From: Pseudomonadota bacterium
Lineage (GTDB): Bacteria; Pseudomonadota; Gammaproteobacteria; Acidiferrobacterales; Acidiferrobacteraceae
DNA: 64,000 nt
Assembly: GCA_021816625.1 (NCBI GenBank)
Contig: JAKAXM010000006.1
Coordinates: 33,993-97,992 of the forward strand
Reading direction: 5' to 3'
In this document: in pieces, positions 26,509 through 39,085 of the stretch
How the letters are laid out: every line of letters starts with the position of its first letter
How positions within the stretch are numbered: the stretch's first letter is position 1
Notes under the pieces: generated by a model
Databases searched by the model: none
Seen by the model: only the letters and a program-made list of their open reading frames with translations
What the model was told of the DNA's origin: nothing
Program-made: the position numbers and the translations under genes

Positions 26509-26979
26509 TTAGCCCTCGGCTCCCGCGTCTTGTGGGGCGATGAGCCGAAACCTGTATCCGTGACGCTCGAAGCCCAGGGCCTCGTAGAACATGTGAGCCC
26601 GTTGCGGCTTTAGGTTCGAGGAAAGGACAGCCTTATAACCGCGTTTTTGAGCCGCTACCTGAAGCGCATAGCGCACCATCATCTTCCCCACGTCCCGCCC
26701 CCGCCATCCTGGATCAACCGCGACATACTCAATGACTGCAGAGCAAGCGTTCCTATGGGCCAAGTTATCCATGATGAGCCGGGCGAAGGGGCCCGCTATA
26801 CGCCCTTCGCTGACCGCGACATAAACCTTATAGTCTGGGTAACGCGCGGTCCGGTCGAAGACGTGCTGGGCCTGAACCAAGGTGAGCACCTCGCCGTCGT
26901 CTAGGTCAGGCTGCGCATACAAGCGGGGCACCTCGGAAAGATCCGCCTTAGACGCTAGCCCACAGAACGTCTCGCTCAT
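26509..26979 (-). CDS. GNAT family N-acetyltransferase
   Basis: A 156-residue acetyl-CoA-dependent acetyltransferase with the GNAT order of elements: motif A strand 'SAVIEYVAVDPGWRGRDVGKMMV' (about residues 82-104, the RGRDVG loop binding CoA pyrophosphate), then the motif B region 'AHMFYEALGFERHGYRF' (about 128-144). The substrate cannot be told. Its ATG overlaps the stop of the upstream FMN-reductase frame (ATGA), so the two form an operon or did so before the upstream gene decayed. Confidence 0.8.
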   Translation of the reverse strand: MSETFCGLASKADLSEVPRLYAQPDLDDGEVLTLVQAQHVFDRTARYPDYKVYVAVSEGRIAGPFARLIMDNLAHRNACSAVIEYVAVDPGWRGRDVGKMMVRYALQVAAQKRGYKAVLSSNLKPQRAHMFYEALGFERHGYRFRLIAPQDAGAEG

Positions 26980-27638
26980 GAATTACCCCGTGCTATCAAA
27001 GCCCCATGCGACGCACAGAGGCGCGGGATTGTCCGCTCGCTGTGCGCGAACATCGTGTGGCCCATCATTCCTTGCTCAACTGCAAACACGGGTTTCTTTT
27101 CCTGAGCAAGCACGGCAGACTGAATAGCCTTTTTTAATGAGAGCAGCGCCGCAAGCAAGGCAGGCTTGATGTCGGGATGTTGAATGATGTCGTCTTCGCC
27201 AAGGCCCGAACCGAGTATAGGAACCGTGATGCATGCCTCGTCGACAAGGCGCGCCGACATGGTAGAGACGGTTTCGCGCAAGGCGGCTTGCGCATGCGTT
27301 GCGCGTGGCGACGCATTCAGAAAGACCACTGGTTTGTTCACAAACGTTTCGTTACCGACCATCCAATCCAACGCATTTTTCAGCGCGGCCGTGACGCCGC
27401 GTGCGTATTCTGGGCTTGCAATAAGTAGCGCGTCAGAGGCCAGGATGTGTTCACGGAGAACGCGAACAGCTGCCGGTTCTGGCGCCCCAATGTCGGGATT
27501 GAATAGAGGCAGGTCGCCGAGACCGCGATAGAATGCTACTTCGATTCCGGCCGGCGCAACGCGTGTTACGGCGCGAAGCAAGGTTGTATGGAGCGATGCT
27601 TGCCGGAGGCGACCCGATATGGCTAGGACTTTCCTGAT
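26976..27638 (-). pseudogene. NADPH-dependent FMN reductase with abnormal or lost start
   Basis: The frame encodes a complete flavodoxin-like FMN reductase: 'KVLAISGRLRQASLHTTLLRA' at the N-terminus, LLIASPEYARGVTAALKNALDW in the middle, and a normal C-terminus. The N-terminal strand, however, begins at codon ATC 27638, with an in-frame TAG two codons before it (27642-27644). The nearest ATG (27648-27650 region, minus strand) is in a different frame. The first conventional in-frame start is TTG 27581, which would delete the FMN-binding strand. So either ATC is used, or a small indel removed the start and the gene is a recent pseudogene. Confidence 0.55.
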
Positions 27639-27641
27639 GTT

Positions 27642-27947
27642 CTACGCATGGATTAAACGGCTGGCGCGCCTTCGCGCCCTGCTCGGATTGTGGATGAAAG
27701 TACCTGCCGGATATTCGTGTACGTCATCGTTAAACACGCCAGATGCCATGGAGACGGTTTGAGAACGCGGGAAATGTGTATCGCACTTCGCGAACTGGGC
27801 GGTAGCGTCAATGTCAAGAACTTGCGCTTTCGTTACTTTCGACTGTGGCCATAAGGATGCGCTTACGAATACCGGGATAGATTGCCGGTGCAGGAATATG
27901 TGGCCAGTGGGTTGAAACCGCGCCCTCAAGCTTACTGGCCATCGCAT
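27642..27947 (-). pseudogene. Remnant of a ChrR-type cupin gene
   Basis: A 101-codon frame whose second half, 'SGVFNDDVHEYPAGTFIHNP', resembles the C-terminal strand pair of ChrR-like cupins (family pattern: V-L-x-G-x-F-x-D-E-x-x-x-Y-P-A-G-T-x-x-x-N-P-P). The upstream metal-binding histidines are not recognisable, and the sequence after NP degenerates into Arg/Ala. It has no ribosome binding site. It looks like a decayed fragment, in the same frame as and directly upstream of the damaged FMN-reductase gene. GC content here is visibly lower than in the flanks. The remaining bases to 28114 hold nothing I can support. Confidence 0.4.
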
Positions 27948-28114
27948 ATGTTTGGCTGATGCAACATAACCATGCGAATAGAGACTCCTGGGGCCGGGCG
28001 CTTCTTAATAGGAAGACGGGCCATCTCTATCCCTCCCCCTCCCCCGGTGGGACTACCCTTCTCAAGCTGCTGACTTTATTGTTCTGCCACAACCGGGGCA
28101 GTGGTCAGAGGGCG

Positions 28115-29944
28115 CTATTCCACGGTGACCGATTTGGCGAGATTGCGCGGCTGATCGATGTCAGCGCCCTTGGAGACCGCGACGTGGTAGGCGAGGAGCT
28201 GAAGTAAGACGGTATAGATGATGGGCGCAAGCAGATCATCGGTCGGGGGTACGGTGATGACGTGCGTCTGCGCGTCTTCTCGGATGCCATTGGCGCCGTC
28301 GGCGAAGACGAAGAGCTCGCCGCCGCGGGCGCGCACTTCCTGGAGATTGGAATGGAGCTTCTCTAAGAGTTCGTTGTTTGGTGCGACTGCCACTACCGGC
28401 ATGTCCGAATCGACAAGTGCCAAGGGCCCATGTTTCAACTCGCCAGCCGGATAGGCCTCGGCATGGATGTAGGAGATCTCCTTGAGCTTCAAGGCCCCCT
28501 CCATGGCCACCGGGTACTGCGTGCCCCGCCCCAGGAACAAGGCGTGCTGCTTGTTCGCAAAATACGGGACCCAGGCCTGCACGGCGGCGTCGAGGGCAAG
28601 CACCTGCTCGATCTGGGTGGGTAGACTGCGCAGGAGGTTCACGAGCTGGGCCTCGCCCGCGGGACCTAGGCCACGATGACGCCCCAGTACCGCCACCAAC
28701 AAGAGCAAGGCGACCAGCTGGGTCGTGAAGGCCTTGGTGGAGGCGACCCCGATCTCGGGACCGGCCTGGGTCATCAAGACGAGCTCGGAGGCGCGTACGA
28801 GCGAACTCTCCGGGGCATTGCAGATCGACAGGGTGTGGGCAAGCCCGAGCTGCCGGGCGTAGGCCAAAGCGGCCAGGGTGTCTGCGGTCTCGCCGGATTG
28901 CGATAACGTCACGAACAAGGTGTTAGGCGCGAGGCGCGGCTTGCGGTAACGGAACTCGCTTGCGACCTCGACGGCGCACGGAAGCCCTGCGAGCCCCTCG
29001 AGCCAGTAGCGACCGACGAGACCGGCGTGGTAGCTCGTGCCACAAGCAACGATCTGGACAGCCTCGATCTGGGCAAAGATAACGGCGGCGGTATGACCAA
29101 AGGCCTCTTCATAGACGTTGTGGAGCCCAATCCGGTTTTCCAGGGTATCGGCAATGGCCCGTGGCTGCTCGTGGATCTCCTTTAACATGTAGTGGCGGTA
29201 TTCGCCGCGGGCTACGGCATCGGCCGACATCTCGCTTTGCTTGATGGGCCGCTCGACTTGCTCGCCCTCGGCATTGTAGATGGTGACCGCCTCGCGGGTG
29301 ATATCGGCGACGTCGCCCTCCTCGAGGAACATGAAGCGTTGGGTGACCGGTAACAAGGCGGCGACGTCGGAGGCGATAAAATGCTCCCCGATACCGATAC
29401 CGATGACGAGCGGGCTGCCCCGGCGCGCGGCAACCAGCCTATCGGGTTCCTGATTGGTAATGACGCCGAGCGCATAGGCCCCGCGCAGACTGCCGAGGGC
29501 CGCACGCACCGCCTGGAGCAGATCGCCGGTCTCGGCGAGCCGGCGGTAGATCTCGTGGACGATGACCTCGGTGTCGGTCTCGGAGGTGAACTCGTAGCCC
29601 AACTGCATCTGGGCGCGGCGCAAGGCCTCGTGGTTCTCGATGATACCGTTATGGACGAGCGCCACGGTCTTGCGGCAGATATGCGGATGGGCGTTCTCGG
29701 TCGCCGGACGGCCATGCGTGGCCCAGCGCGTATGGGCGATGCCGGTCCCGCCCGCAAGCCCCACGTCGAGACGGGCCTCGAGCTCACGGACTTTGCCGAC
29801 CGAACGGGTACGGGCGATACAGCGGCCCTTATCGATGACCGCAACACCGGCCGAATCGTAACCGCGGTATTCGAGGCGCTTTAGGCCTTCGATCAGGATC
29901 GGGACCACGTTGCGTTGCGCGACTGCCCCTACGATTCCACACAT
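28115..29944 (-). CDS. glmS: Glutamine-fructose-6-phosphate aminotransferase
   Basis: Makes glucosamine-6-phosphate, the first step to UDP-GlcNAc. The 609 residues contain the N-terminal glutaminase domain with catalytic Cys2 (MCGIVGA), the 'HTRWATHG' and 'HNGIIENH' segments, then two SIS domains (such as 'GTSYHAG', 'SQSGETADT') and the C-terminal 'QPRNLAKSVTVE'. It lies 31 bp downstream of glmU on the same strand, the usual arrangement after the atp operon. Confidence 0.97.
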   Translation of the reverse strand: MCGIVGAVAQRNVVPILIEGLKRLEYRGYDSAGVAVIDKGRCIARTRSVGKVRELEARLDVGLAGGTGIAHTRWATHGRPATENAHPHICRKTVALVHNGIIENHEALRRAQMQLGYEFTSETDTEVIVHEIYRRLAETGDLLQAVRAALGSLRGAYALGVITNQEPDRLVAARRGSPLVIGIGIGEHFIASDVAALLPVTQRFMFLEEGDVADITREAVTIYNAEGEQVERPIKQSEMSADAVARGEYRHYMLKEIHEQPRAIADTLENRIGLHNVYEEAFGHTAAVIFAQIEAVQIVACGTSYHAGLVGRYWLEGLAGLPCAVEVASEFRYRKPRLAPNTLFVTLSQSGETADTLAALAYARQLGLAHTLSICNAPESSLVRASELVLMTQAGPEIGVASTKAFTTQLVALLLLVAVLGRHRGLGPAGEAQLVNLLRSLPTQIEQVLALDAAVQAWVPYFANKQHALFLGRGTQYPVAMEGALKLKEISYIHAEAYPAGELKHGPLALVDSDMPVVAVAPNNELLEKLHSNLQEVRARGGELFVFADGANGIREDAQTHVITVPPTDDLLAPIIYTVLLQLLAYHVAVSKGADIDQPRNLAKSVTVE

Positions 29945-29975
29945 AAATCCAGCGCTCCTTGACGCGCGCGGCCCG

Positions 29976-31346
29976 CTATTTCTCGGGACGCCGCCAACCG
30001 CTCACCGTCTTTTGGGCCACCCGGCTCAGGGTGAGTTCGCCGGCCGGGGCATCCTTGGTCACCGTGGATCCTGCACCTATGGTCGCACCGGCCCCGATCT
30101 CCACAGGGGCGACCAGCTGGGTGTCCGAACCTATGAAGGCCTGGTCGCCGATGATGGTTCGGTGCTTGCGCGCGCCATCGTAATTACAGGTGATGACACC
30201 GGCCCCGATGTTGACGGCCCGGCCGACCGTGGCGTCACCTACATAACTCAAGTGGTTGATCTTGCTGTCTGCGCCTATGGTCGAGCCCTTGACCTCGACG
30301 AAATTACCGACCCGCGCATGGACACCGAGTACGGTGCCCGGACGTAGACGCGCAAAAGGTCCGACGACGGCGCCGGCACCGACATCGGCGCCATCGAGGA
30401 CACTATGGGCTGCGATCCGCGCACCGGCGCGTATGCGCGTATTGCCGATGACACAGTAGGGGCCGACGCGAACCTCGTCTTCGAGATGGACGTCGCCCTC
30501 GAACACGCAACCCACATCGATGACGACGTCCCGGCCGGTGGTGAGCCGTCCCCGCACATCGAGGCGTCGGGGGTCCAGGAGCTGTACGCCCGCATCCATC
30601 AAGGCGCGCGCCTGGCGTTCCTGGTAGGCGCGCTCGAGGGCGGCGAGATCGGCGCGGCTATTGACGCCCTGAACCTCGGCGGGGTCCGCTGGACCGACGC
30701 TCTCTATGGCACAGCCCTCGGCATGCGCCAGGGCGATGACGTCGGTGAGATACAGTTCGTTCTGGGCATTGGCAGGCGAGAGCTTAGGTAGCCAACGCCT
30801 GAGATCGGCGACTCGGGCGGCGAGTATGCCGCTATTGACCTCGATGAGAGCGCGTTCCGCGGCCGTGGCGTCCCGCCATTCCACGATGCGCAGGATACGG
30901 CCGGCCTCGTCCCGGACTATACGCCCATACTGGTTGTCGTCGCGGGCGGTAAAGGTGAGTAAGGCGAGCCCGTGGTAGGCGCGCTCACACAAGGCCGCAA
31001 GCGTCCGCGGCGCGCTGAGCGGGACATCCCCCAAGAGGACGAGCGCTATGGCGTCGGCTGCGAGCCGTGGCAACGCGCAGGCCAGGGCGTGGCCCGTACC
31101 GCGCTGTTCGGCTTGTCGTATCCAGTCGACCCGGGCCTCCGGGAAGGCCTGCGGCACGCGCTCGCCGCCATGACCATAGACCACATGGACGGCCGCGGGC
31201 CGCAAGACCTCGGCGGCATCCAAGACGTGGGTCAGCAACGGCCGGCCGGCCAGGGTATGTAGGACCTTGGGGAGGGCGGAGGCCATGCGCTTGCCTTGGC
31301 CGGCCGCCAAAATTACGACTTCAATAGGAGAAAGCGAGCCCTGCAT
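29976..31346 (-). CDS. glmU: Bifunctional GlmU acetyl/uridylyltransferase
   Basis: Acetylates glucosamine-1-phosphate and transfers UMP to give UDP-GlcNAc. At 456 residues it has the N-terminal pyrophosphorylase with 'VILAAGQGKRMASALPKVLH' (residues 11-30), then a left-handed beta-helix of hexapeptide repeats (about 255-430) carrying the acetyltransferase site ('NFVEVKGSTIG', 'YVGDATVG', 'NYDGARKHRTIIGD'). It precedes glmS, and the two catalyse adjacent pathway steps. Confidence 0.96.
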   Translation of the reverse strand: MQGSLSPIEVVILAAGQGKRMASALPKVLHTLAGRPLLTHVLDAAEVLRPAAVHVVYGHGGERVPQAFPEARVDWIRQAEQRGTGHALACALPRLAADAIALVLLGDVPLSAPRTLAALCERAYHGLALLTFTARDDNQYGRIVRDEAGRILRIVEWRDATAAERALIEVNSGILAARVADLRRWLPKLSPANAQNELYLTDVIALAHAEGCAIESVGPADPAEVQGVNSRADLAALERAYQERQARALMDAGVQLLDPRRLDVRGRLTTGRDVVIDVGCVFEGDVHLEDEVRVGPYCVIGNTRIRAGARIAAHSVLDGADVGAGAVVGPFARLRPGTVLGVHARVGNFVEVKGSTIGADSKINHLSYVGDATVGRAVNIGAGVITCNYDGARKHRTIIGDQAFIGSDTQLVAPVEIGAGATIGAGSTVTKDAPAGELTLSRVAQKTVSGWRRPEK

Positions 31347-31402
31347 AGGGTCCTATTAGAGCGGTCTCAGGCCTTAAAGGCAACGCCCGAAGGGCGGAGG
31401 CG

Positions 31403-31870
31403 CTAATGCAGGGCCTGTGATGGGCGGCCCATGCGCCGCTCCTCGGGGGTGGCGTCGCGCACGTCCTGGACGGTCACGATGAAGCGGACGGTCTGGCCCG
31501 CCAACGGGTGATTGGCGTCGACCGTGAGCCTTCCGTTCTCTATAGCGGTGACCACGAAATGCACCGCCTCGCCCGCATCGTTTTCGGCCTCGACCTCGGC
31601 ACCGATGTGGCGGAACTCGGCAGGAACGTTTTCGACGTCATCGGTAAAGGTGAGCGCGGGATCATGGTCACCGAAACCCTCCGCCGGTGACAGCTCGACC
31701 TCCACCGTGTCGCCTACGGCGCGCCCCTCGAGGGCCTCTTCGATCTTCTCGAAGAGCGCCTCGCCCGAACCGTGGAGATAGGAAACCGGGACATCGGTGT
31801 GCTCAAAGATCTCGCCGCGGGCATCACGCAGGGTATACGTCAGGGACACGACCTTGTCTTTGGTCACCAT
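31403..31870 (-). CDS. SlyD-like FKBP-type peptidyl-prolyl isomerase
   Basis: A 155-residue protein with an FKBP domain interrupted by an insert-in-flap (IF) domain: 'VVSLTYTLRDARGEIFEHTD' at the start, 'GSGEALFEKIEEALEGRAVGDTVEVELSPAEGFGDHDP', the IF domain about 75-125, then 'NHPLAGQTVRFIVTV'. It lacks the His-rich metal-binding tail of E. coli SlyD. It lies 15 bp after atpC and may be the last gene transcribed with the atp operon. Folding helper and chaperone. Confidence 0.88.
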   Translation of the reverse strand: MVTKDKVVSLTYTLRDARGEIFEHTDVPVSYLHGSGEALFEKIEEALEGRAVGDTVEVELSPAEGFGDHDPALTFTDDVENVPAEFRHIGAEVEAENDAGEAVHFVVTAIENGRLTVDANHPLAGQTVRFIVTVQDVRDATPEERRMGRPSQALH

Positions 31871-31885
31871 ACAGGAGGTCCTCCT

Positions 31886-32329
31886 TTAAGGCGGGGGAGC
31901 CGCCATCCCGCCATGGGTCAGGGCGCGATAGCGCCGGACGGCCTGGAGGCGCGCTACGGCCTGGGCAAGCTCAGCCTGCGCATGCGCATAGTCGACTTGG
32001 CCGGAGCGCTCCTCGGCATGGCGGCTCGCCTCTTCCACGACGCGTGCCGCACGCGCCTCATCGATATCGGCGGCGCGCTCGCCCACGTCCGCGAGGATCG
32101 TGACGTGATCGGCCTGCACCTCGGCAAAGCCACTGCCCACGAAAAAGACCTGCTCGGCCCCATTCATGTCCTCGAGGCGCACGATCCCAGCCTTCAGGAG
32201 GGCGAGCAACGGGGAGTGTCCGGGCAGAAAACCCGCCTCCCCCTCGCGCAGCGGCGCTATGACCCGCCGCGCGACGCCCGAGAAGAGCGATTGCTCGGCA
32301 TTGACGATATCAACCCGGAAGCTATCCAT
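31886..32329 (-). CDS. atpC: ATP synthase F1 subunit epsilon
   Basis: A 147-residue protein with the N-terminal beta-sandwich ('FRVDIVNAEQSLFSG', 'GEAGFLPGHSPLLALL') and a C-terminal helical hairpin (about 88-140). It regulates and couples rotation in the F1 motor. Start ATG 32329 lies 6 bp after the atpD stop, and it is the last subunit gene of the atp operon. Confidence 0.95.
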   Translation of the reverse strand: MDSFRVDIVNAEQSLFSGVARRVIAPLREGEAGFLPGHSPLLALLKAGIVRLEDMNGAEQVFFVGSGFAEVQADHVTILADVGERAADIDEARAARVVEEASRHAEERSGQVDYAHAQAELAQAVARLQAVRRYRALTHGGMAAPPP

Positions 32330-32335
32330 CGTTCA

Positions 32336-34580
<2,245 letters not shown>

Positions 34581-34581
<1 letters not shown>

Positions 34582-36113
34582 TAGTAGGCACCCTGGGCCT
34601 TGAAGGTCTCGATAAAGCGGGTGAGCCGCGCAATGATGTCGTCATTGTAGTCGCCGGTCTCGTTGATGGCCTTCAGCGCATCACCCTGCTCGACGCGCGC
34701 CTGGGCGCGCAGCGCGGCGTCGAAGGCAACCACCTTTTCGACGGCGATATCGTCGAGCGCTCCGGTGTTGGCGGCAAGTAGGGAGAGTGACATCTCGGCC
34801 ACCGACAAGGGCTGGTACTGCGCCTGTTTCATGAGCTCCGTCACGCGCCGCCCGCGGTCGATCTGCTTACGGGTAGCCGGATCGAGGTCGGAGGCAAACT
34901 GCGCGAAGGCGGCCAGTTCACGGTATTGCGCAAGTGCGAGCCGCACCCCTCCGCCGAGCCGCTTCATGATCTTCGTTTGGGCAGCGCCGCCCACGCGCGA
35001 CACCGAAAGACCGGCATTGATAGCCGGGCGGATACCCGAGTTAAAGAGGTCGGTCTCCAGGAATATCTGGCCGTCTGTGATCGATATCACGTTGGTCGGT
35101 ACGAACGCCGAGACGTCCCCGGCCTGGGTCTCGATGATCGGCAGGGCGGTGAGGGAGCCCGTGCGTCCCTTGACGCCGGATTGCCGCTCCACGTAGTCCT
35201 CGTTCACGCGCGCAGCGCGCTCGAGCAGGCGCGAGTGCAGATAAAAGACATCGCCCGGATAGGCCTCGCGCCCGGGCGGCCGACGCAGCAACAGGGATAT
35301 CTGCCGGTAGGCCCAGGCCTGCTTGGTCAGATCGTCATAGACGATCAGCGCGTCCTGGCCGCGGTCCCGGAAATATTCGCCCATCGCGCATCCGGTATAG
35401 GGGGCAAGGTACTGCATGGCCGCCGGGTCGGCAGCGGTCGCGGCGACCACGATGGTGTGTTCCATCGCGCCCATCTCGGTCAGGCGCTGGACTACGGCGG
35501 CGACGCTGGAGGCCTTCTGGCCGACCGCCACGTAGATACAGGTCACACCCGTGCCACGCTGGGCCAGGATCGCGTCCACGGCGAGCGCGGTCTTGCCGGT
35601 CTGGCGATCGCCGATGATAAGCTCGCGCTGACCACGGCCGATCGGGACCATGGCGTCGATGGCCTTGATGCCGGTCTGCAGGGGCTGGGTTACGGACCGG
35701 CGCGCCACCACCCCCGGGGCGACCTTCTCGATGGGCGATGTCGCCTGAGTAGGGATCGGTCCCCGGCCGTCCAAGGGCTTGCCCAGGGCATCGACAACGC
35801 GGCCGAGGAGCTCGGGGCCCACCGGCACCTCGAGGATACGGCCGGTGCCTTTGACCACATCGCCTTCCGCGAGATGGCCGTAGGCGCCGAGGATGACCGC
35901 GCCCACCGCATCGCGCTCGAGGTTCAGCGCGAGCCCGAAGGTGTTGCCCGGGAATTCGAGCATCTCGCCCTGCATGACGTTAGCAAGCCCGTAGATGCGG
36001 GCTATGCCGTCGCTCAGGCTTACGATGGTCCCGGTCAGGGCCGCGGCCGGGGGGGCCATCTGTTCGATCCTTTGCTTGATAAGCTCCGAGATCTCGCTGG
36101 GTTTCAAAGCCAT
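34581..36113 (-). CDS. atpA: ATP synthase F1 subunit alpha
   Basis: Non-catalytic nucleotide-binding subunit, 510 residues. The Walker A loop GDRQTGKT is near 170-177, '[47 protein letters not shown]' follows, and the C-terminal helical domain is complete. Stop overlaps the atpG start. Confidence 0.97.
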
Positions 36114-36123
36114 AAAAAGTCCT

Positions 36124-36660
36124 CTAGAAGGGGCTCAAGGCGTGGGCAAGGGCCGCCAAGCGGCCGCGTACCGAGCCATCAAAAACCATATCGCCGTGCT
36201 GAACGATGACGCCCGCGAGCAATGCCGGATCCGTTTCGACCGCAAGCTCGATGTCCTGGCCGGTGCGGCGGGCCAATGCCTGCCGCAAACGCTCACGCTC
36301 CGGGGCACTCAAAGGGTGCGCCGAGGTCACGGTAGCGCGGCTACGGTTCTCGGCCGCATCCTTAAGGGCGGCGAAGGCGCGGGCGACACCGGGGAGCGCC
36401 GCCAGACGGCCGTTCTCGACCAAGAGCCCGATCAGGCGCCCGACCGCAGGCGGCGCCAGTTCGGGGGGCGCAAGCGCCGCCACCAAGGCCGCCCGGTCGA
36501 GCCCGGGGCGCGCGACGAGCCGGCCGATCGCGGGATCCGCAAGTGCCGCCACTGCGCCCTCCAGCGCGCTAAGCGCCAAGGGCCGGTCGGCCATTGGCAC
36601 CCCCGCGAGCAGCGCCCGCGCGTACGGTCGGGCGATAGCGGTCATGTCGGCTGTGATCAC
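36124..36660 (-). CDS. atpH: ATP synthase F1 subunit delta
   Basis: Peripheral-stalk subunit, 178 residues, with the '[10 protein letters not shown]' N-terminus and the C-terminal '[28 protein letters not shown]' motif typical of OSCP/delta. GTG 36660 overlaps the atpF stop (GTGA) and has GGAG in front, so it is preferred; ATG 36645 lacks a ribosome binding site but would give a more usual N-terminus. Confidence 0.94.
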   Translation of the reverse strand: MITADMTAIARPYARALLAGVPMADRPLALSALEGAVAALADPAIGRLVARPGLDRAALVAALAPPELAPPAVGRLIGLLVENGRLAALPGVARAFAALKDAAENRSRATVTSAHPLSAPERERLRQALARRTGQDIELAVETDPALLAGVIVQHGDMVFDGSVRGRLAALAHALSPF

Positions 36661-37127
36661 AGCCGCTCCGCGACTTCGTCGAGCAGGCGTTCATGGAGAC
36701 GTCGATCAACCTCGCGCTCGACGATGCGCTCGGCGGCGGTCAGGGCGAGGTTGGCGACATCGGCGCGCAGGGTTTCGCGCAGCCTGTTGGACTCCGCTTC
36801 CGCCTCGGCGCGCACCAGTGCGAGCGCCTGTTCGGCCTCGGCATGGGCATGTTCCCGCGCATCCTCGATGATCTCGCGGGCACGGCGTTCGGCGTGGTCT
36901 ATGATCTCGGCCGCGCGCTCGCGCGCGATGGCCAGTATCTCCTCCTGCTGGCGCTGCGCCTCGTCGAGCGCCCGGCGGCCCTGGTCGGCCGCAGCCAGGC
37001 CGTCGGCTATCCGCTGGCGACGCTGCTCCATGATGGCCGTGAGCGGCCCCCATAAATAGCGCTTGATGAAGATGATGAGCACCGCGAAGGTGACCATCTG
37101 CACGATGAGGGTCACGGATATCGGCAT
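36657..37127 (-). CDS. atpF: ATP synthase Fo subunit b
   Basis: A 156-residue stator subunit with one N-terminal transmembrane helix (about 4-26) and a long charged coiled coil rich in Arg/Glu/Ala, including 'LWGPLTAIMEQRRQRIADGL'. Length and layout are normal. Overlaps atpH by 4 bp. Confidence 0.95.
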   Translation of the reverse strand: MPISVTLIVQMVTFAVLIIFIKRYLWGPLTAIMEQRRQRIADGLAAADQGRRALDEAQRQQEEILAIARERAAEIIDHAERRAREIIEDAREHAHAEAEQALALVRAEAEAESNRLRETLRADVANLALTAAERIVEREVDRRLHERLLDEVAERL

Positions 37128-37151
37128 GACGTGAGGGTATCCCGGGGCCGC

Positions 37152-37457
37152 TTAGTGAGTAAGGTGCGTAATGGCTGCCACGGCCGCGCCTTCGAAGGGG
37201 TTCACGAAGGTGAAGTACATGGCAAACGCTGCGGCGATGAACGGGAAGGACTCCATCAGACCTGCGGTGATAAACATCTGCACACGCAGGGTCGGCAACA
37301 TCTCGGGTTGGCGGGCGATGCCTTCGATATATTTCGAGCAGATAAGGCCCCAGCCCAAGGCCGAGCCGACCGCGCCGCCCGCGAAAATGATGCCGACGGC
37401 CACGGCCGTGTAGGAATAAACCATGCCGATAACCGACGCCAGTTGCGGATCAACCAT
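37152..37457 (-). CDS. atpE: ATP synthase Fo subunit c
   Basis: Proton-carrying ring subunit, 101 residues, two transmembrane helices joined by the polar loop IARQPE (47-52). The ion-binding carboxylate is Glu69 in GLMESFPFI. The glutamine needed for Na+ specificity is absent from helix 1, so H+ is the likely ion. The protein is somewhat longer than the usual 75-90 residues, with an extended C-terminus. Many gammaproteobacteria have Asp rather than Glu here. Confidence 0.95.
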   Translation of the reverse strand: MVDPQLASVIGMVYSYTAVAVGIIFAGGAVGSALGWGLICSKYIEGIARQPEMLPTLRVQMFITAGLMESFPFIAAAFAMYFTFVNPFEGAAVAAITHLTH

Positions 37458-37496
37458 AAACCACTCCTCGATGAAAAGATATAAAAGAAACCTTGG

Positions 37497-38729
<1,233 letters not shown>

Positions 38730-38755
38730 CGCAAGCCCGCCCAGCGGCGAGGCGT

Positions 38756-39070
38756 TTACGGGGGGCCGAGACGAGGCTTGGCCCACGCGGCGGCCTGCGC
38801 GCGCTGGGCCGGGGTGAGCTGGGCGGCCGTCTGCCGGGCCAATTCGGCGGCGCGGGGCGAATGCGGGGCGGCCCGGTCATACCATTCCAGGGCGCGGATG
38901 AGGTGATCCGCTTGCCCGGTCCCATATTGATAGAGCTCACCCAACTGGAGCTCGGCCTTCGGGAGCCCCTTATGGGCCTCTTGGCGCAAGGCATGGAGAC
39001 CGGCCTGCGCGGGTGACGACATGAGGCCATAGGAGAGCAGCAAAACAGTGACCGCGGTCCATCGTGTCAT
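38756..39070 (-). CDS. Small exported Sel1-like repeat protein
   Basis: A 104-residue protein with a signal peptide (about 1-23, ending SPAQA) and one Sel1/TPR-like repeat ('AELQLGELYQYGTGQADHLIRALEWYDRAA', residues about 39-68), then an Ala/Gln-rich helix. Function unknown; such proteins act as periplasmic adaptors. It sits between parB (15 bp upstream) and the atp promoter. Confidence 0.7.
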   Translation of the reverse strand: MTRWTAVTVLLLSYGLMSSPAQAGLHALRQEAHKGLPKAELQLGELYQYGTGQADHLIRALEWYDRAAPHSPRAAELARQTAAQLTPAQRAQAAAWAKPRLGPP

Positions 39071-39085
39071 GTGTAGGTCCTCGTA

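Noticed and set aside
26380..26613. Plus-strand open frame after pspA
   Set aside because: Half of it overlaps the GNAT gene, and it lacks a ribosome binding site and any family likeness.
27959..28207. Plus-strand open frame running into glmS
   Set aside because: Overlaps the well-supported glmS 3' end and has low-complexity content.
34926..36209. Long plus-strand open frame opposite atpA
   Set aside because: Antisense shadow of a conserved gene, with no motif of its own.
37152..37457. Na+-dependent ATP synthase c subunit suggested by the ES pair in GLMESFP
   Set aside because: Helix 1 lacks the glutamine ligand needed for Na+ binding.
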